50,907 nucleotides of DNA. It comes from Gnetum montanum (Eukaryota > Streptophyta > Gnetopsida > Gnetales > Gnetaceae). Positions 33,721-45,100 of this stretch are shown one piece after another. A program made the translations under genes and the position numbers. The notes beneath the pieces were generated by a model that worked only from the letters and a program-made list of their open reading frames with translations, did not search any database and had not been told where the DNA came from. The stretch covers positions 514,548 through 565,454 of the forward strand of contig MNCI01026334.1 of assembly GCA_015680685.1 (NCBI GenBank). The letters run 5' to 3'. The stretch's first letter is position 1. Every line of letters starts with the position of its first letter.

Positions 33721-34735
33721 TGAAACACCACAAAATTTTGCATGTTATAACCAATCTTCATCATGTAGCTTTCACCCCATGAAACCTAAGGCAAAATTTC
33801 ATTGTAAATGTGAAAATTATAACCCACAATGGGCAATTTCACATACTTTATACTTTTGGGATTGAAAAGATGCCTCATAAGTGGTTAAAGCCTCAATCTT
33901 GAAGTGAACAAAGTCACCTAGTGTCTATATTTGGGCTTGGGGGGAGGGGGTGGGGGTGTTTGAAAAATGCTTTTTGGAATACCAAAAAAGGCAATTTGAT
34001 GGGTTTTATGGAGAGGTATGCATTTTTCTATGCTAGAAACACCTACAAGGGGTAGATCTCACCTACCCCCAATGTGGAAGAATGGGGGATTTGGAAACTT
34101 TTCCTCCTTCAATGTGGAGACCAAATGCACAACTTGGAAACTTTCCCCCCTCCTTCAATGTGGAGACCAAATGCACAACTTGGAAACTTTTCCCTAGCTT
34201 GGAAACTTTCCCCCCTTAACCTAAAATGTTTTTCCCCAATGTGAAAGTTCTCCCCTGCTACTCCTCTCCCACCTCCCCCTCCCCCCATTTCCTAGAAAGT
34301 TTTCCTCCAATGTGGAAAATTCAATCCCCCAGTGTGGAAACCACAAGAAGCAAAATTTATCAATTCATGCACTTCAATGTTGACCAGCCACTTTAACAAG
34401 TATGGTGGAGAGCTCAACATGGAAGTTTCATCTCTAGTGTAGAAGGTGTGCCCTGGTTACTATTTATAGTAAATGAAATGGCCATGGAAGAAAACACTTA
34501 CTATGTTTAGTAACCCTCCAAATTTGGGAACCCATCTCACTTAAATTTGCAACCAATTTGCAGCCATTTCATAGCCAATTTGCAACCAAATCATGGCCAA
34601 TTTGTAGTCCCATTTATGGCCAACATTATAAAAGGCAACCTAAAACATCATTTAGAGGTTCCAATAATTTTTGGATGGTCTAGCAACATTTGGCATACAA
34701 GCAATTTTGGTTTGAGCAATTTTGGATGGTTGGCA
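33721..34735 (+). mobile_element. 5' LTR of element G, similarity lost after about 34710
   Basis: It parallels 43486-44420 through U3 and the TATA box (TATAAAA 34627-34633), after which the two diverge, so R/U5 is missing or replaced. A 46-bp tandem duplication (34105 and 34151, TCCTTCAATGTGGAGACC) is present here but single in the right LTR. No primer site follows. Confidence 0.65.
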
Positions 34736-35860
34736 TAGAAACAACCTAACTACACAATGCTAGGAAAGCAGCCATAACTTCCTCTTTTCAAAGTCAAATT
34801 AAATAAGACAACAACCATCGGAAAGATTAAACAAAGGACTACAAACCCATAACCTTTAATTTTATGAACATATAGTTGTTTCACTGAGAAAAAAATACAC
34901 AAATTGGCTTGCTTTTTCATAGCAAAAATTCAAAAATCTCAAAGCCTAGCTTTCATATAGCCATTAAGATAGTTGAAATAGCAAAAACCATTAAAATCCA
35001 TTTAAATTCACAACAAAAAAATTGGGTAGGATGTTGTTAAGATTTAATTTTAACAAATCCTAAGGCCTAGATTTGAAAAAAAATGACCACTCCAAAATTT
35101 TGGGAAAAAAGCATAAAACAAGAAGCCCTATTTTCAAAATCAAATCTACAAAAAATAAAGCGATGAAAAAACTATAGATTTACATGGGAGTAGTTAAAAA
35201 TTCTATTTTAATCTCTTTATTGAAGTAGATTTGAAAAAACAGCCTCAACATCTAGGAAGCAAAAAACTAAAAATATGACAAAAAACAAAGGAAAAAATAG
35301 GTAGAATTGCCTACCTTGGAGTAGTGATAGATGAGACTTGAATGGAGATAGGCCTAGGAACCTTTGAAAACTCCCTAGAATGCTCCTCCATCCTTTGGAT
35401 TATAGTATTCTTGCTCTTTTCCCCTCACTAGGGTGCCATGGTAGGCTCAACATTGAGAAAGAGGAAAATTAGGAGAAGATAGGAGTTGTATGTTGGTTGC
35501 AGGGGAGATAGAAGGCTTTCATGTTGAATATTAGTTGTGGCTACCACAAAAATTTGTAGTAGAGATCTCCTTCAATGCCTTGTTGCTGTAGAATGACAAT
35601 TATGATAAAAAATTATAAAATCTAACATATAAAACCCTTCTAGAACCTAAATGAAAACCCAGCTGCCAATTCAGGGCACCATAACTACAAGTGCACTGAA
35701 GCAAAAGGGGGAAAAGTCTAGTTCATGTTGGTTTTGGGTGGAGAACAAATCTACTTTTCAAAGTTTTAAATTTTTGGATTGTGGGCCCCATGCTGTGCCT
35801 TCAATTTTGACCAAAACTTGCATCAACACTGATTTTGACACTTAAAACATTATGAAAACC
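34736..35860. other. Unassigned interior of element G
   Basis: AT-rich, without recognisable gag, primer site or other motif. The open frame at 35651-35845 is unsupported. Confidence 0.4.
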
Positions 35861-35874
35861 TTACCCCCATGCAT

Positions 35875-38800
35875 CCATGCTAGGAATACCATGTCCAACA
35901 TGGAAACATGTTTATCATTGTATGAATTTATTATATTTACAAATATCTTTCTATTTTTGGTAATCCAAACCTACCTTTTTCAACCTCGGGTTTTCAAAAT
36001 TGGGCAAAACATAAGCAAGGCTAAGTACCATGGATTTTCATGCTGCGGCAATAGTGCCTAGTGTGGAAGAAGGGGGGTAACACTCACTCTTACCTTCCAA
36101 CACTCATCTAGCACAAGTTTGAGCCCAAAGTGGACCCAACATAACCTAGAACCCCTGCAAGCATCTTTAGCAACCTTGGCACCTCGCCAAAATTGGTTAA
36201 AACTAGTCAAAATATAGGATTTGATGTGTCCCAGGTTGGAGAAGGCTTCTTCCAGATTGGGCCTCTTATCCTTAGCATGGATACATGGGTGGAAGCCAAA
36301 AATGACCTAAATTGATGACCTAATGACTATTTCTTGATGCCTGGAGATCCCTAGACCCTACCGAAACCCTCTAAAGCTTTTAGAACCTTCAAAATGGGTC
36401 AAAATGGTATAAAACTATCATCCTCCTCTCATCCATGCTAGGGCCACCATTCCCAATATGGAAGAAATGGGGGAGATTGCATGAGGCACTTAGAAGCCTC
36501 CAAAATATCAAATCTTAACACCCAACATTGACTATTGACACCAATAACCTTAGAGGTTGACACACATGATTGAACAGTTGTTGATTTGGTCTACATCTAA
36601 TTTTCTTCTCTAAGGGGGACCTCTTTCATGTTGAGCCTTCCACCCTTAATGTGAAAAAAAGGGAAAAAGCTTAAAAACCCCCTTAGAACCCCCAAAATGA
36701 CCAAATCTTAACCTTAAGCATTGATGGCTAATGCCAACAACCCTGTGAGCATTCATGCATAGCCATATTGACGAAAAATGATCAAAAAAGCTTTTCTCCC
36801 CAATTTTCCATGCTAACCATGAAAGCCCAAGCATGAGAAAAATAGGGAAATCCCAAAAAATACCTTATGACCCTTGAGATAGTCAAATTTCAATGTCAGA
36901 TGGTAGTAGGTGACACCAGTAACTTTAGGGGCCTGCATGCATGTCCAAAAATGATCAAAAGTGGCCAAAACACTTTCCCCCCAATTTTCCACACTAATCA
37001 TGGAAGACCCAACATGGAAAAAGGGGGGAGAAGCCTAAATAATGCCTTATAACCCTTGAAATAGTTAAATTTCAATGTCAAATGGCAGTAGGTAGCATTG
37101 GTAATTGTATGGGCCTACATGCATGTTTGAAAATGACCAAAAGTGATCAAAAATCTTTTCCCCCAATTTCCCATGTTAAGCATGGAAGACCTAACATGAA
37201 AAATGGGGAAATTTTTAAAAAATACCTTATGACCCTTAAAACAGCCAAATTTCAATATTAGATGTTAGTAGTCAATGCCAGCAACCTTGGAAGCTTGGAT
37301 GCATGATCAAAAGTGATCATAAAGAATTAAAAAGCTTTCCCCCCAAATTTCCATGCTAGGCATAGAAGCCCCAGCATGGAAAAAGTGGGGGAGTTCAAAA
37401 ACCACTCATCAACCTTCAAAAAAGTAAAATTTTGATACCAGGTGTTGACCATCGTCACTAGTAACCTCAAGGACCTACATGCATGTTTGGAAACAAAGAA
37501 AAAACATGAAAATCTATTTTCCCCCATTTTTCCACATTGATCATATTATCCCTAATGTAGAAAGAGGAGAGGGGGGGGGGGGGGCAGTGAGTTCAAAAAA
37601 TGCTTANAGAAATACTCAAAATGGCAAAAATTTTATACCAAACACTAGTCCTCAACCCTAGTAGCCCTAAAAGCTAACATGCTCAATTGATTGAGGTTTA
37701 AATTGGTCTAGATCTAAGTTGGATGGTTCTTCCATGCTAGGGATCCCTTTTTCCATGCTGAGGGTGATATTTCTAGCATGAAAACTTAAGGGAAACTTAT
37801 TTGAGACTCCTAAACACTTCAAAATGACACCAAAAGACCTTTCATGCACTCTAGAACCCTGGCAATAGCTATTGGAGCCCTTAAACTTTACAAAATTGAT
37901 CCCAAATGGTCAAAAATCCGTTCCCCTTTGTTTTCCACACTAAGCTCTTTATCCCCAACGTGGAAGAAAGGATGGAAACCAAACAACCATTTAGAAATGC
38001 CCAAAATTGCTTAATTTTGACATGGATCCATAGCCCTTGACCCTGGCAACCTCGGGAGGTAACATCATGGTCAATTATGATTAAAATTGGCCTAGATCTA
38101 AGATTCTTACTTCTTCCACATTAGAGTAACTTCCCTAGTGTGGAAACAAGGTGAGGAAGATGCTTTTCCGCTTTTGGAGGCAAGATGGCATTCCGAGAAG
38201 TCAAAGATCTTTCTAGGAGAATGCTAGGACCTCATAACCTCAAGATTTTGCTATTTCACCTTATTTCAATCTCCAAAAGCTATTTCCCCCATTCTTCTAT
38301 TTTGGAGTAACTCCCCTAGTGTGGAAATGTGGGGAAGACCTTAAGTACCCTTACACAGCCTTCAAACATGGCCAAAATTAACCAGAAACTTGCAAAATCA
38401 AAGTCTATAGTCCTAGTGGCCTAGAAACTTGGTCAAAGTGCCCCAAAATTACTCTAAATTCATAAAATAAGTATCCCCATATTTTCCCACACTGATGATA
38501 CTATGCCCAACGTGGAAAAACTGGGGAAGCCATTTCAACATCTATTAATACTCAAAAGGCCTAAAATTACCTTGGAATGAAGCCAGGAGATGCACAAGTT
38601 CTAGATTTGGAATCTACCACCTATTTGACCATGTTTTATGTTATTTTTTCTTGGATTTTGATTCCCCATGTTGAACTCCTATCTTTTCCATGCTAGCCAG
38701 CATGAAAACAAGGGGGAAAGACTTAAGAACTTGCTTTTTGGCCTTTACAGACCTCCAGAGTGCTCAATTTTGAGGGATATGACCCTATGCTACCTTTAGA

Positions 38801-39000
38801 AGGTCATGAGACCTTAATTTTGGACCTCTAAGCATCCCAAAACCTATTTTCCTTAGCTTCCATACTAAGGGCCCCTATTTCAATGCTGAGCCTAGCATAG
38901 AAGGCTCAAAACACTTGGTTTTTAGATCTAAATAGCCCAAAAATAGCCTTGATTGATGCCTGAACTCATAAACATGACTTTCTAAGGCATAAAATTGGTA
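35875..39000. repeat. Satellite-like tandem array, about 181-bp unit, about 17 copies
   Basis: An anchor (CCATGCTAGG / CCACACTAAT type, after a C/T-rich run) recurs at 35875, 36039, 36252, 36433, 36626, 36808, 36989, 37171, 37351, 37532, 37732, 37935, 38116, 38297, 38487, 38666 and 38860. The best-kept stretch, 36626-37532, has spacings of 180-182. Each unit carries a purine block (CATGGAAAAAGGGGGAG), a CCTTATGACCCTTGAAATAG block and a GATCAAAAGTGATCAAAA block. It has diverged to about 160-215 bp spacing at its edges. A 14-G run and an N (37607) mark a contig join inside. Confidence 0.85.
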
Positions 39001-39249
39001 AAACCTAACCATTTTTTACCTATATTAGCCAAACTTTACCATATATAGCCTATTTTGCTAGATTTTTGCCTTATTACGTAATATTTTGGCTTGATTTTGG
39101 ACTTTTGTTGCCCTGATGACATGGTTGACCCTCTATGGCCTTTATACAACCTTATATGTTCATTTTTTTATCTTATTATAGCTCTATTTTCCTTTTTCTT
39201 GTCTTTAAATGGTATCAAATAGTGGGGTTTGACCTTCTGTAACCATCGT

Positions 39250-39350
39250 TTGACACCATGAGACCATGGCCTGCTAAGGCCTTAAACTAGCATCATAGTC
39301 CACCAAGACTTTAAAATGGCATCATGGCCTGCTAAGGCCTTAAACTTGTA
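39250..39350 (+). repeat. CCTTAAACTAG repeat upstream of pol in G
   Basis: CCTTAAAC occurs at 39280 and 39338 with a worn copy midway, a period of about 29 bp. It is the same motif, in the same orientation relative to the element, as the 30-bp repeats near the 3' ends of G and H. Confidence 0.6.
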
Positions 39351-39550
39351 AAATTGTGACATTTGTTGATCATTTGTAGCCTTACTCTTTATACTTCCCC
39401 TTGTTTGACCTTTATGAATTGACCTTATCTCATTAATGAACTTGGATGACCTTGATTGCATTAGATTTGCATATGTTTTATGGCATTTTAGCATTATTTA
39501 TTCACTTTTATCCAAGTTCCACTTAATATGCTTTTGGTTGATATGCAGGA

Positions 39551-42500
39551 TCAAATTATGAGTAACTAGGAGCAAATCAGTTTGCCTTTATGTCTACATG
39601 GACCTCACAATGATATTAAATAGTGTATCAACCCTGGTTGCCTATATCTTAAGTTTGAGAGTCTTGTAGACCACATAGCCTCAATAGAGAAACCTCTAGA
39701 ATGGCCTAAAAACCTAGTCAAAACCCTTAATTTAGAAAAGAGACACATAACTGAAGAACCTCTAGTTGAGGTTCTTGTCACAACACGTAGTGGTGAGGAG
39801 AAAACTCTTAAACTAAGTTCCTCACTAAGGCCTCAATGTGTCCAAGACATCAGCAAAGTCCTATATAATAACATTAAGGCATTTTCCAAGTCATATGAGG
39901 ATATGCCAAGCCTATACTGATATCTAGTCCAACACAACATCATAATGGACCCTAGCATTAGACTAGTTATGCAAAAAATACACAAGATTAGACCTGATTT
40001 GACCTTGGTAGTTCGTGATGAAATCTCAAAGCTTTACTAAGCAACTTTCATTAGGGATGTCGATTATGTAGAATGGGTATCCAACATAGTGGTAGTCCCT
40101 AAGAAAAATGGGAGTATCTATATTTGCATTGATTTTCAAGACCTAAATAAAGAAACCATGAAGGATGACTTCTCTTTGCCTAGTATTAATCAACTTATCG
40201 ATACTATAGCTGGACATGTCTTATTGTCCTTTATGGATGGATTCTTGGGATATAACCAAATTAGGATCAACCCAAAGCACCAACTTAGCATGAACTTTAT
40301 GACCCCATGGGGTACTTTTTGTTATACCATGATGCCCTTTGGCCTTAAGAATGATGAAGCAACATACCAAAGAGTTATGACCTATATCTTTAGTGATTAC
40401 ATGTTAGATTTTCTTAATGATTATGTAGATGACATAGCCATGAAGTCTAAGATAGCCGATGACCAGGCTAATGACCTAGATCTTATGCTTAAATGATGCC
40501 TCAATTACAAGGTTAGGCACAATCCTAAGAAGTGTGTCTTTGGTGTCAAGACTGATAAGATGCTTGGCTTTGTCGTCTTTGAAGTAGGGATACACCTAGA
40601 TCCTGATAAGGTTAAGGCCATATCCAAATTGGTAGCACCTACCAACCTTAAAGAGCTTTGGGAATTACAACGTAGATTACAATTTATTCATAGGTTTATC
40701 ACTAGGCTTATGGATAAGTTATAGTCCATGAAACACTTGCTTAAGAAAGGAATTCACTATGAATGGATGGCTCAATGCCAAGAGGCCTTTGAAAACATTA
40801 AGCAAGAGTTGACATAACTACTAACTTTGCAAGAGGGTAAATCATTTTACATTTATTTTGCCATCTCTAATACATCCATTTCCTTTCTACTATGTTAGAA
40901 ACATGATGATGGAGCAAAAATGCCTATATACTACCTTAGCCATGTGTTAGTTGCCCATGAGACTTACTATGCTAATGTGGAGAAGTATTTTCTAGTACTA
41001 GTCTTTTCTTTGAAGTATTTTATAAAATGAAATTTGTTGATCTCAAGCTAACCAACAAATCCAGATCCAAAAATCAACAAAATACATGAAATTTTAACCA
41101 AAATAAATAGTAGATAAAAGCACTAAAATCCTACAATCTATGCTTGCAAANCGAGACTTACTATGCTAATGTGGAGAAGTATTTTCTAGTACTAGTCTTT
41201 TCTTTGAAGAAATGGAGACACTACCTCCTCAGAAGCTAAGTTAACATCATTTGTAAGGACAACATACTCAAAGCCATAACAACCAACATATATGAAAGTA
41301 GCCACATAGCTCGATGGAAAGCCATAACCGTAGAGTTCAACCTTCATTATGTCTCTCAATCCTCAACAAAAGGTCAAGATATATGGTATAACTTATAGTT
41401 TCACCTATTAATGACCAAGAAGCCATAGATCCAGAGTTCCTTGATGAATACATTAACATAATTAGCCAAGTGCCTGAGGTTTATGAGGTAGTTATGAACT
41501 TTGAAGGAGCTTCAACCACCCATGGGGCTAGTGCTACTGCCATTGTCACATTCCCATCTAGTGAAATCTAACCCTTTGCCTATTGTTCTGGGTTTCCATG
41601 TACCAAAAACATAGCAAAATATGAGGTTTTGAGCAAAGGAATAATGGTAGCTTGTGACCTAGGAATTGGATGCCTAGCCATCAAACATGATTCACAGCTT
41701 ATGGTTAACCAAGTAATAAAAGTCTATGCATGCAAAGTTAAGCACTTACAACCTTACTATGATCAGGGAAGCAGTTATTACAACAATTCATAGATGTTGA
41801 TGTCTAACACATCCTAGAAATGAAAATTCTATAGTTGATGTAATTGCAACATTATCCCTTAGTGTGATGCTAGACGTGTTTAGCAAGTTTCTCACCTTAA
41901 TTGTGAACTATGCTACTCCCATCACACAGAACATTGAGAATATCTTAGTAGATGTCATTCATACCACTCCTCCTAAGGAGTGGTATGATGATATCAAATT
42001 CTATCTTATGCATGGTGATTATGCATGGTGAATCCTCACAAGGCCTAACTACTTCTTAGAAGGATTCCATACGTAAGCAATCGAAGTAGTATGTCATTAT
42101 AGGTGATAACACATTATGTTGACAATCCTATGATGGCATACTCCTAAAGTGATTAGGTAACACCAAAGCTAGAATAGTCCTAGAGAAGGTTCATGAGGGT
42201 GTTTGTGAAGGACATATATGACCTAGAAACATGGCCACTAAGATTAGACAGTTAGGCTACTATTGGACCCATATGAAAAATTACTATTTGCAAAAGCTTA
42301 AGTAATGTGACACATGCCAATGATATAGGAACTTGATACATATATCACCAACTAAGTTACATACAACCCAAATAACATGGCTATTTTAATGATGGGGGTT
42401 GAACATCATTGGACCTATAATGCCTAAGTCTTCTACAAGACATAACTTTATCATCATCACAATCGAATACTTCACCAAGTGAGTTGAGGCTATCCCCCTA

Positions 42501-43233
42501 AAGAAGACCACGTTTGAACAAGTTTGCAAATTTATCCTAGATAACATTATAGCTCATTTTGGCATACCCATGATCATATTTATAGATAATGGATCTTAAT
42601 TGAGTAGCCAATAAACCAAAGATTTTTTTCACAACCTAGGCATTAAGCATTCTTTCTTGTCATATTACTACCCTCAAGCCAATGGACAAGCAGAAGCAAG
42701 CAACAAGGCCATCATCAACTTGCTCAAGAAGATTCTCAACAATAGCAAACATAAGTAGCATGAGTAGCTTGTCCATGCACTATGGGTATACAGAACAACC
42801 TATCACATGAAAACTATCATGACCCCTTATAGCCTTGTTTATTATTCTAAAGCTATTTTACCTCTTGAATTGTAGGTGCCATCACTCTAAGTAGACTTGA
42901 CTGACTTCATCAATGATGAGTAGAGCAAGGAGTTGTAGACATCAACACTAGATTCAATGGAGAAGCAGTGTATGCAAGTGCTTGCTCATGTTAAGCACTA
43001 TCAAGAGAAGAAAAAGTGACAACATCACCATGACTTGACCATATACAAGACCAAGGAGAGGGACCTAGTACTCAAGGTCATTCGTGAGCATGCAGAGAAA
43101 TTCCTAGCCAATTGGGAAGGGCCCTTCCTTGTCACTAGAGCCTATGGGAATGGATCATTCAGAATTGTTGACATGGATGGGAATGAGCTAACAAATCTAT
43201 TCAATCATTCCTATCTAAAGCCATACTACATGT
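39551..43233 (+). pseudogene. Pol of element G: RT, RNase H, integrase (decayed, Tat-like)
   Basis: Begins after a splice-acceptor-like TTGATATGCAG. The RT reads YVEWVSNIVVVPKKNGSI, CIDFQDLN, SFMDGFLGYNQI, MMPFGLKNDEATYQR, and the catalytic YVDD at 40422-40433. The connection region and RNase H follow (PIYYLSHVLVAHETYYANVEK). Integrase has HEGVCEGH...CDTC for zinc, WGLNIIGPI where Asp 1 is Asn (42402-42404), FIDNGS with Asp 2, QANGQAEASNKAI with the Glu, and a C-terminus FLANWEGPFLVTRAYGNGSF..LKPYYM ending at TAG 43231-43233. Dozens of stops, mostly TAG. No protease or gag is recognisable upstream. Confidence 0.85.
41017..41209 (+). other. Chimeric join inside pol
   Basis: 41018-41150 matches 46976-47107 almost exactly (one difference seen). 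After the N at 41151, 41153-41210 repeats 40960-41016. Skipping this segment restores the RNase H frame (VFSLKKWRHYL). It is an assembly artefact. Confidence 0.8.
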
Positions 43234-43281
43234 AGCTGAAAATTATTAACAAGCAAGCCTACTTTCAATGGTCCACTATAA

Positions 43282-43350
43282 CCTTAAACTAGTAACACGA
43301 CCTACCAAGACCTTAAACTGGTACCATGGACTACCACAACCTTAAACTAG
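43282..43350 (+). repeat. CCTTAAACTAG repeat, 29-bp period, 3' UTR of G
   Basis: CCTTAAAC starts at 43282, 43311 and 43340. Relative to its element it has the same orientation as the reverse complement of the GTTTAAGG repeats in H. Confidence 0.75.
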
Positions 43351-43470
43351 CAACATTGATGACTTGGATAGCTTGATTCTCATGTGGCATGTATGCATTA
43401 TAGCATTATAATATGCAATGGTGTTTTATATTCTTTGTTGGTGCCTCTTAGGTCAATTTTCTAGGCACCA

Positions 43471-43485
43471 ACAAAGAGGGACCAT
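43471..43485 (+). other. Polypurine tract of element G
   Basis: ACAAAGAGGGACCAT directly precedes the LTR start TGAAACACC. It is nearly the same as the tract of H. Confidence 0.8.
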
Positions 43486-45100
43486 TGAAACACCACAACA
43501 TTTTGCATGTTATAACCAATCTTTATCATGTAGCTTTCACCCCATGAAACCTAAGGCAAAATTTCATTGTAAATGTGAAAATTATAACCCATAGTGGGAA
43601 ATTTCACATACTTTATACTTTTGGGGCTGAAAAGATGACTCATAAGTGGTTAAAGCCTCATTCCTCAAGTGAAAAAAGTCATCTAGTATCTATATTTGGG
43701 CTTTGGGGGAGGGGGGGGGGGGGGGGGGGTGCGGGGGGAGGGAGTCAAGAATGCCTTTTGGAATGCCAAAAAAGGCAATTTGATGAGTTTTATGGGGGGC
43801 ATGCATTTTTCTATGCTAGAAACACCTACAGGAGGTAAATCTCACCTACCCCCATCATGGAAGGATGAGGGGTTTGAAAACTTTCCCCCCTTCAATGTCA
43901 AGACCAAATGCACAACTTAGAAACTTTCACCCAGATTGGAAAATTTCCACCCTTAGCCTGGAAAGTTTCCCCCAAATGTGAAAGTTTTCCCTCAACCTAG
44001 AAAGTTTTCTCTCAATATGGAAAGTTCAATACCCTAGCATGGAAGCCACAAGAAGAAAAATTCATTAATTCATGCACTTCAACATTGACCAACCACTTCA
44101 ACAACCATGGTGGAGAGCTTAGCATGAAAGATTCATCTCCAATGTAGAAGGTGTGCCCTGGTTACTATTTATAGTAAATGGAATGACCATGGGGGAAGCA
44201 CTTACTATGTATAGTAACCCCCAAAATTTGAGCATCAATATCACCTAAATTTGTGGCAAATTTGCAACCATTTCATAGCCAATTTGCAGCCCCATTTATG
44301 GCCCAAAGACCCTATAAAATCCAACCTCAAACATCATTTAGGGGTTCCAAGAATTTTTGGATGTTTTAGCAACTTTTGGCATACAAGAAGTTTTGGTTGG
44401 AGCAAGTTTTCTCACTATTTAGCATTTTTGACAAGGTTCAACACTTACAAGAAATTTGCATACACACAATTCCACACTTGGGGCATTTTCAAGCACTCAA
44501 GAGCTCTTGAAAATTTCCATACTTACATTATCTTGAACCCTAACATGGAAGCAGTGAGGTGTTGAGATTTTGTGGATTTTTGGTGTTAACACTGCACTTC
44601 TAGGATTCCAAACCTAGCATGAAGCAACTTGGCATCCAAATATTCCACCTTTCTCATGCTTCCAACAGCAACCCAATTGGTAGATCCAAGGTTGTAACAA
44701 CAAAGGAAGGTTCGATAAAATCAAGAGTGGCTTAGCACCTAAATTATGAAGCAAATCACCTTGACTTCAATGGGCTTTGAAATCTTACACAATTGAACCC
44801 CCTTTTTGCTCATTTAGGCACCATTTGTACACATTTCTCTAAATTATTCTATATTCTTTTCTCAATAAAGTTTTATGTTTTGAGTATTGTGTTCAAAAAT
44901 AAATTTATTATTTGTGAAATATTTGGATTTATTCATGTTTCCATGGTTTGCATCTCATAAGTCCTTTGTTGATTTACTAGACCAACTAGGGCACCTCAAA
45001 TCCCATTTTTATCATGAAGGCCCTAGCAATTCAAGGTTGGGGAACTACTTGCACTAAGGATCCTTGGTTTTCATTCCAGCAATTGAGGTTTTCGATCACA
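43486..45100 (+). mobile_element. 3' LTR of element G (1.6 kb)
   Basis: Starts TGAAACACCACAACATTTTG and ends TTCGATCACA at 45100; the end aligns with the H LTR end (TTCCAGC...TTTTC...CA). TATAAAAT lies at 44313. A G-rich run (G5-A-G19) occupies 43705-43729 in U3. The polypurine tract before it shows that it is the 3' copy. Confidence 0.75.

Larger units (their letters stand above)
33721..45100 (+). mobile_element. Element G: decayed Tat-like LTR retrotransposon
   Basis: LTR-related sequences at 33721 and 43486 both begin TGAAACACCACAA, and a decayed pol lies between them with polypurine tract 43471-43485. LTR start, polypurine tract and LTR end resemble those of H, so the two are related families. 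I see no gag and no matching target duplication (GCAGT before, ACAAT after). The left LTR may therefore belong to a rearranged or second copy. Confidence 0.6.
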
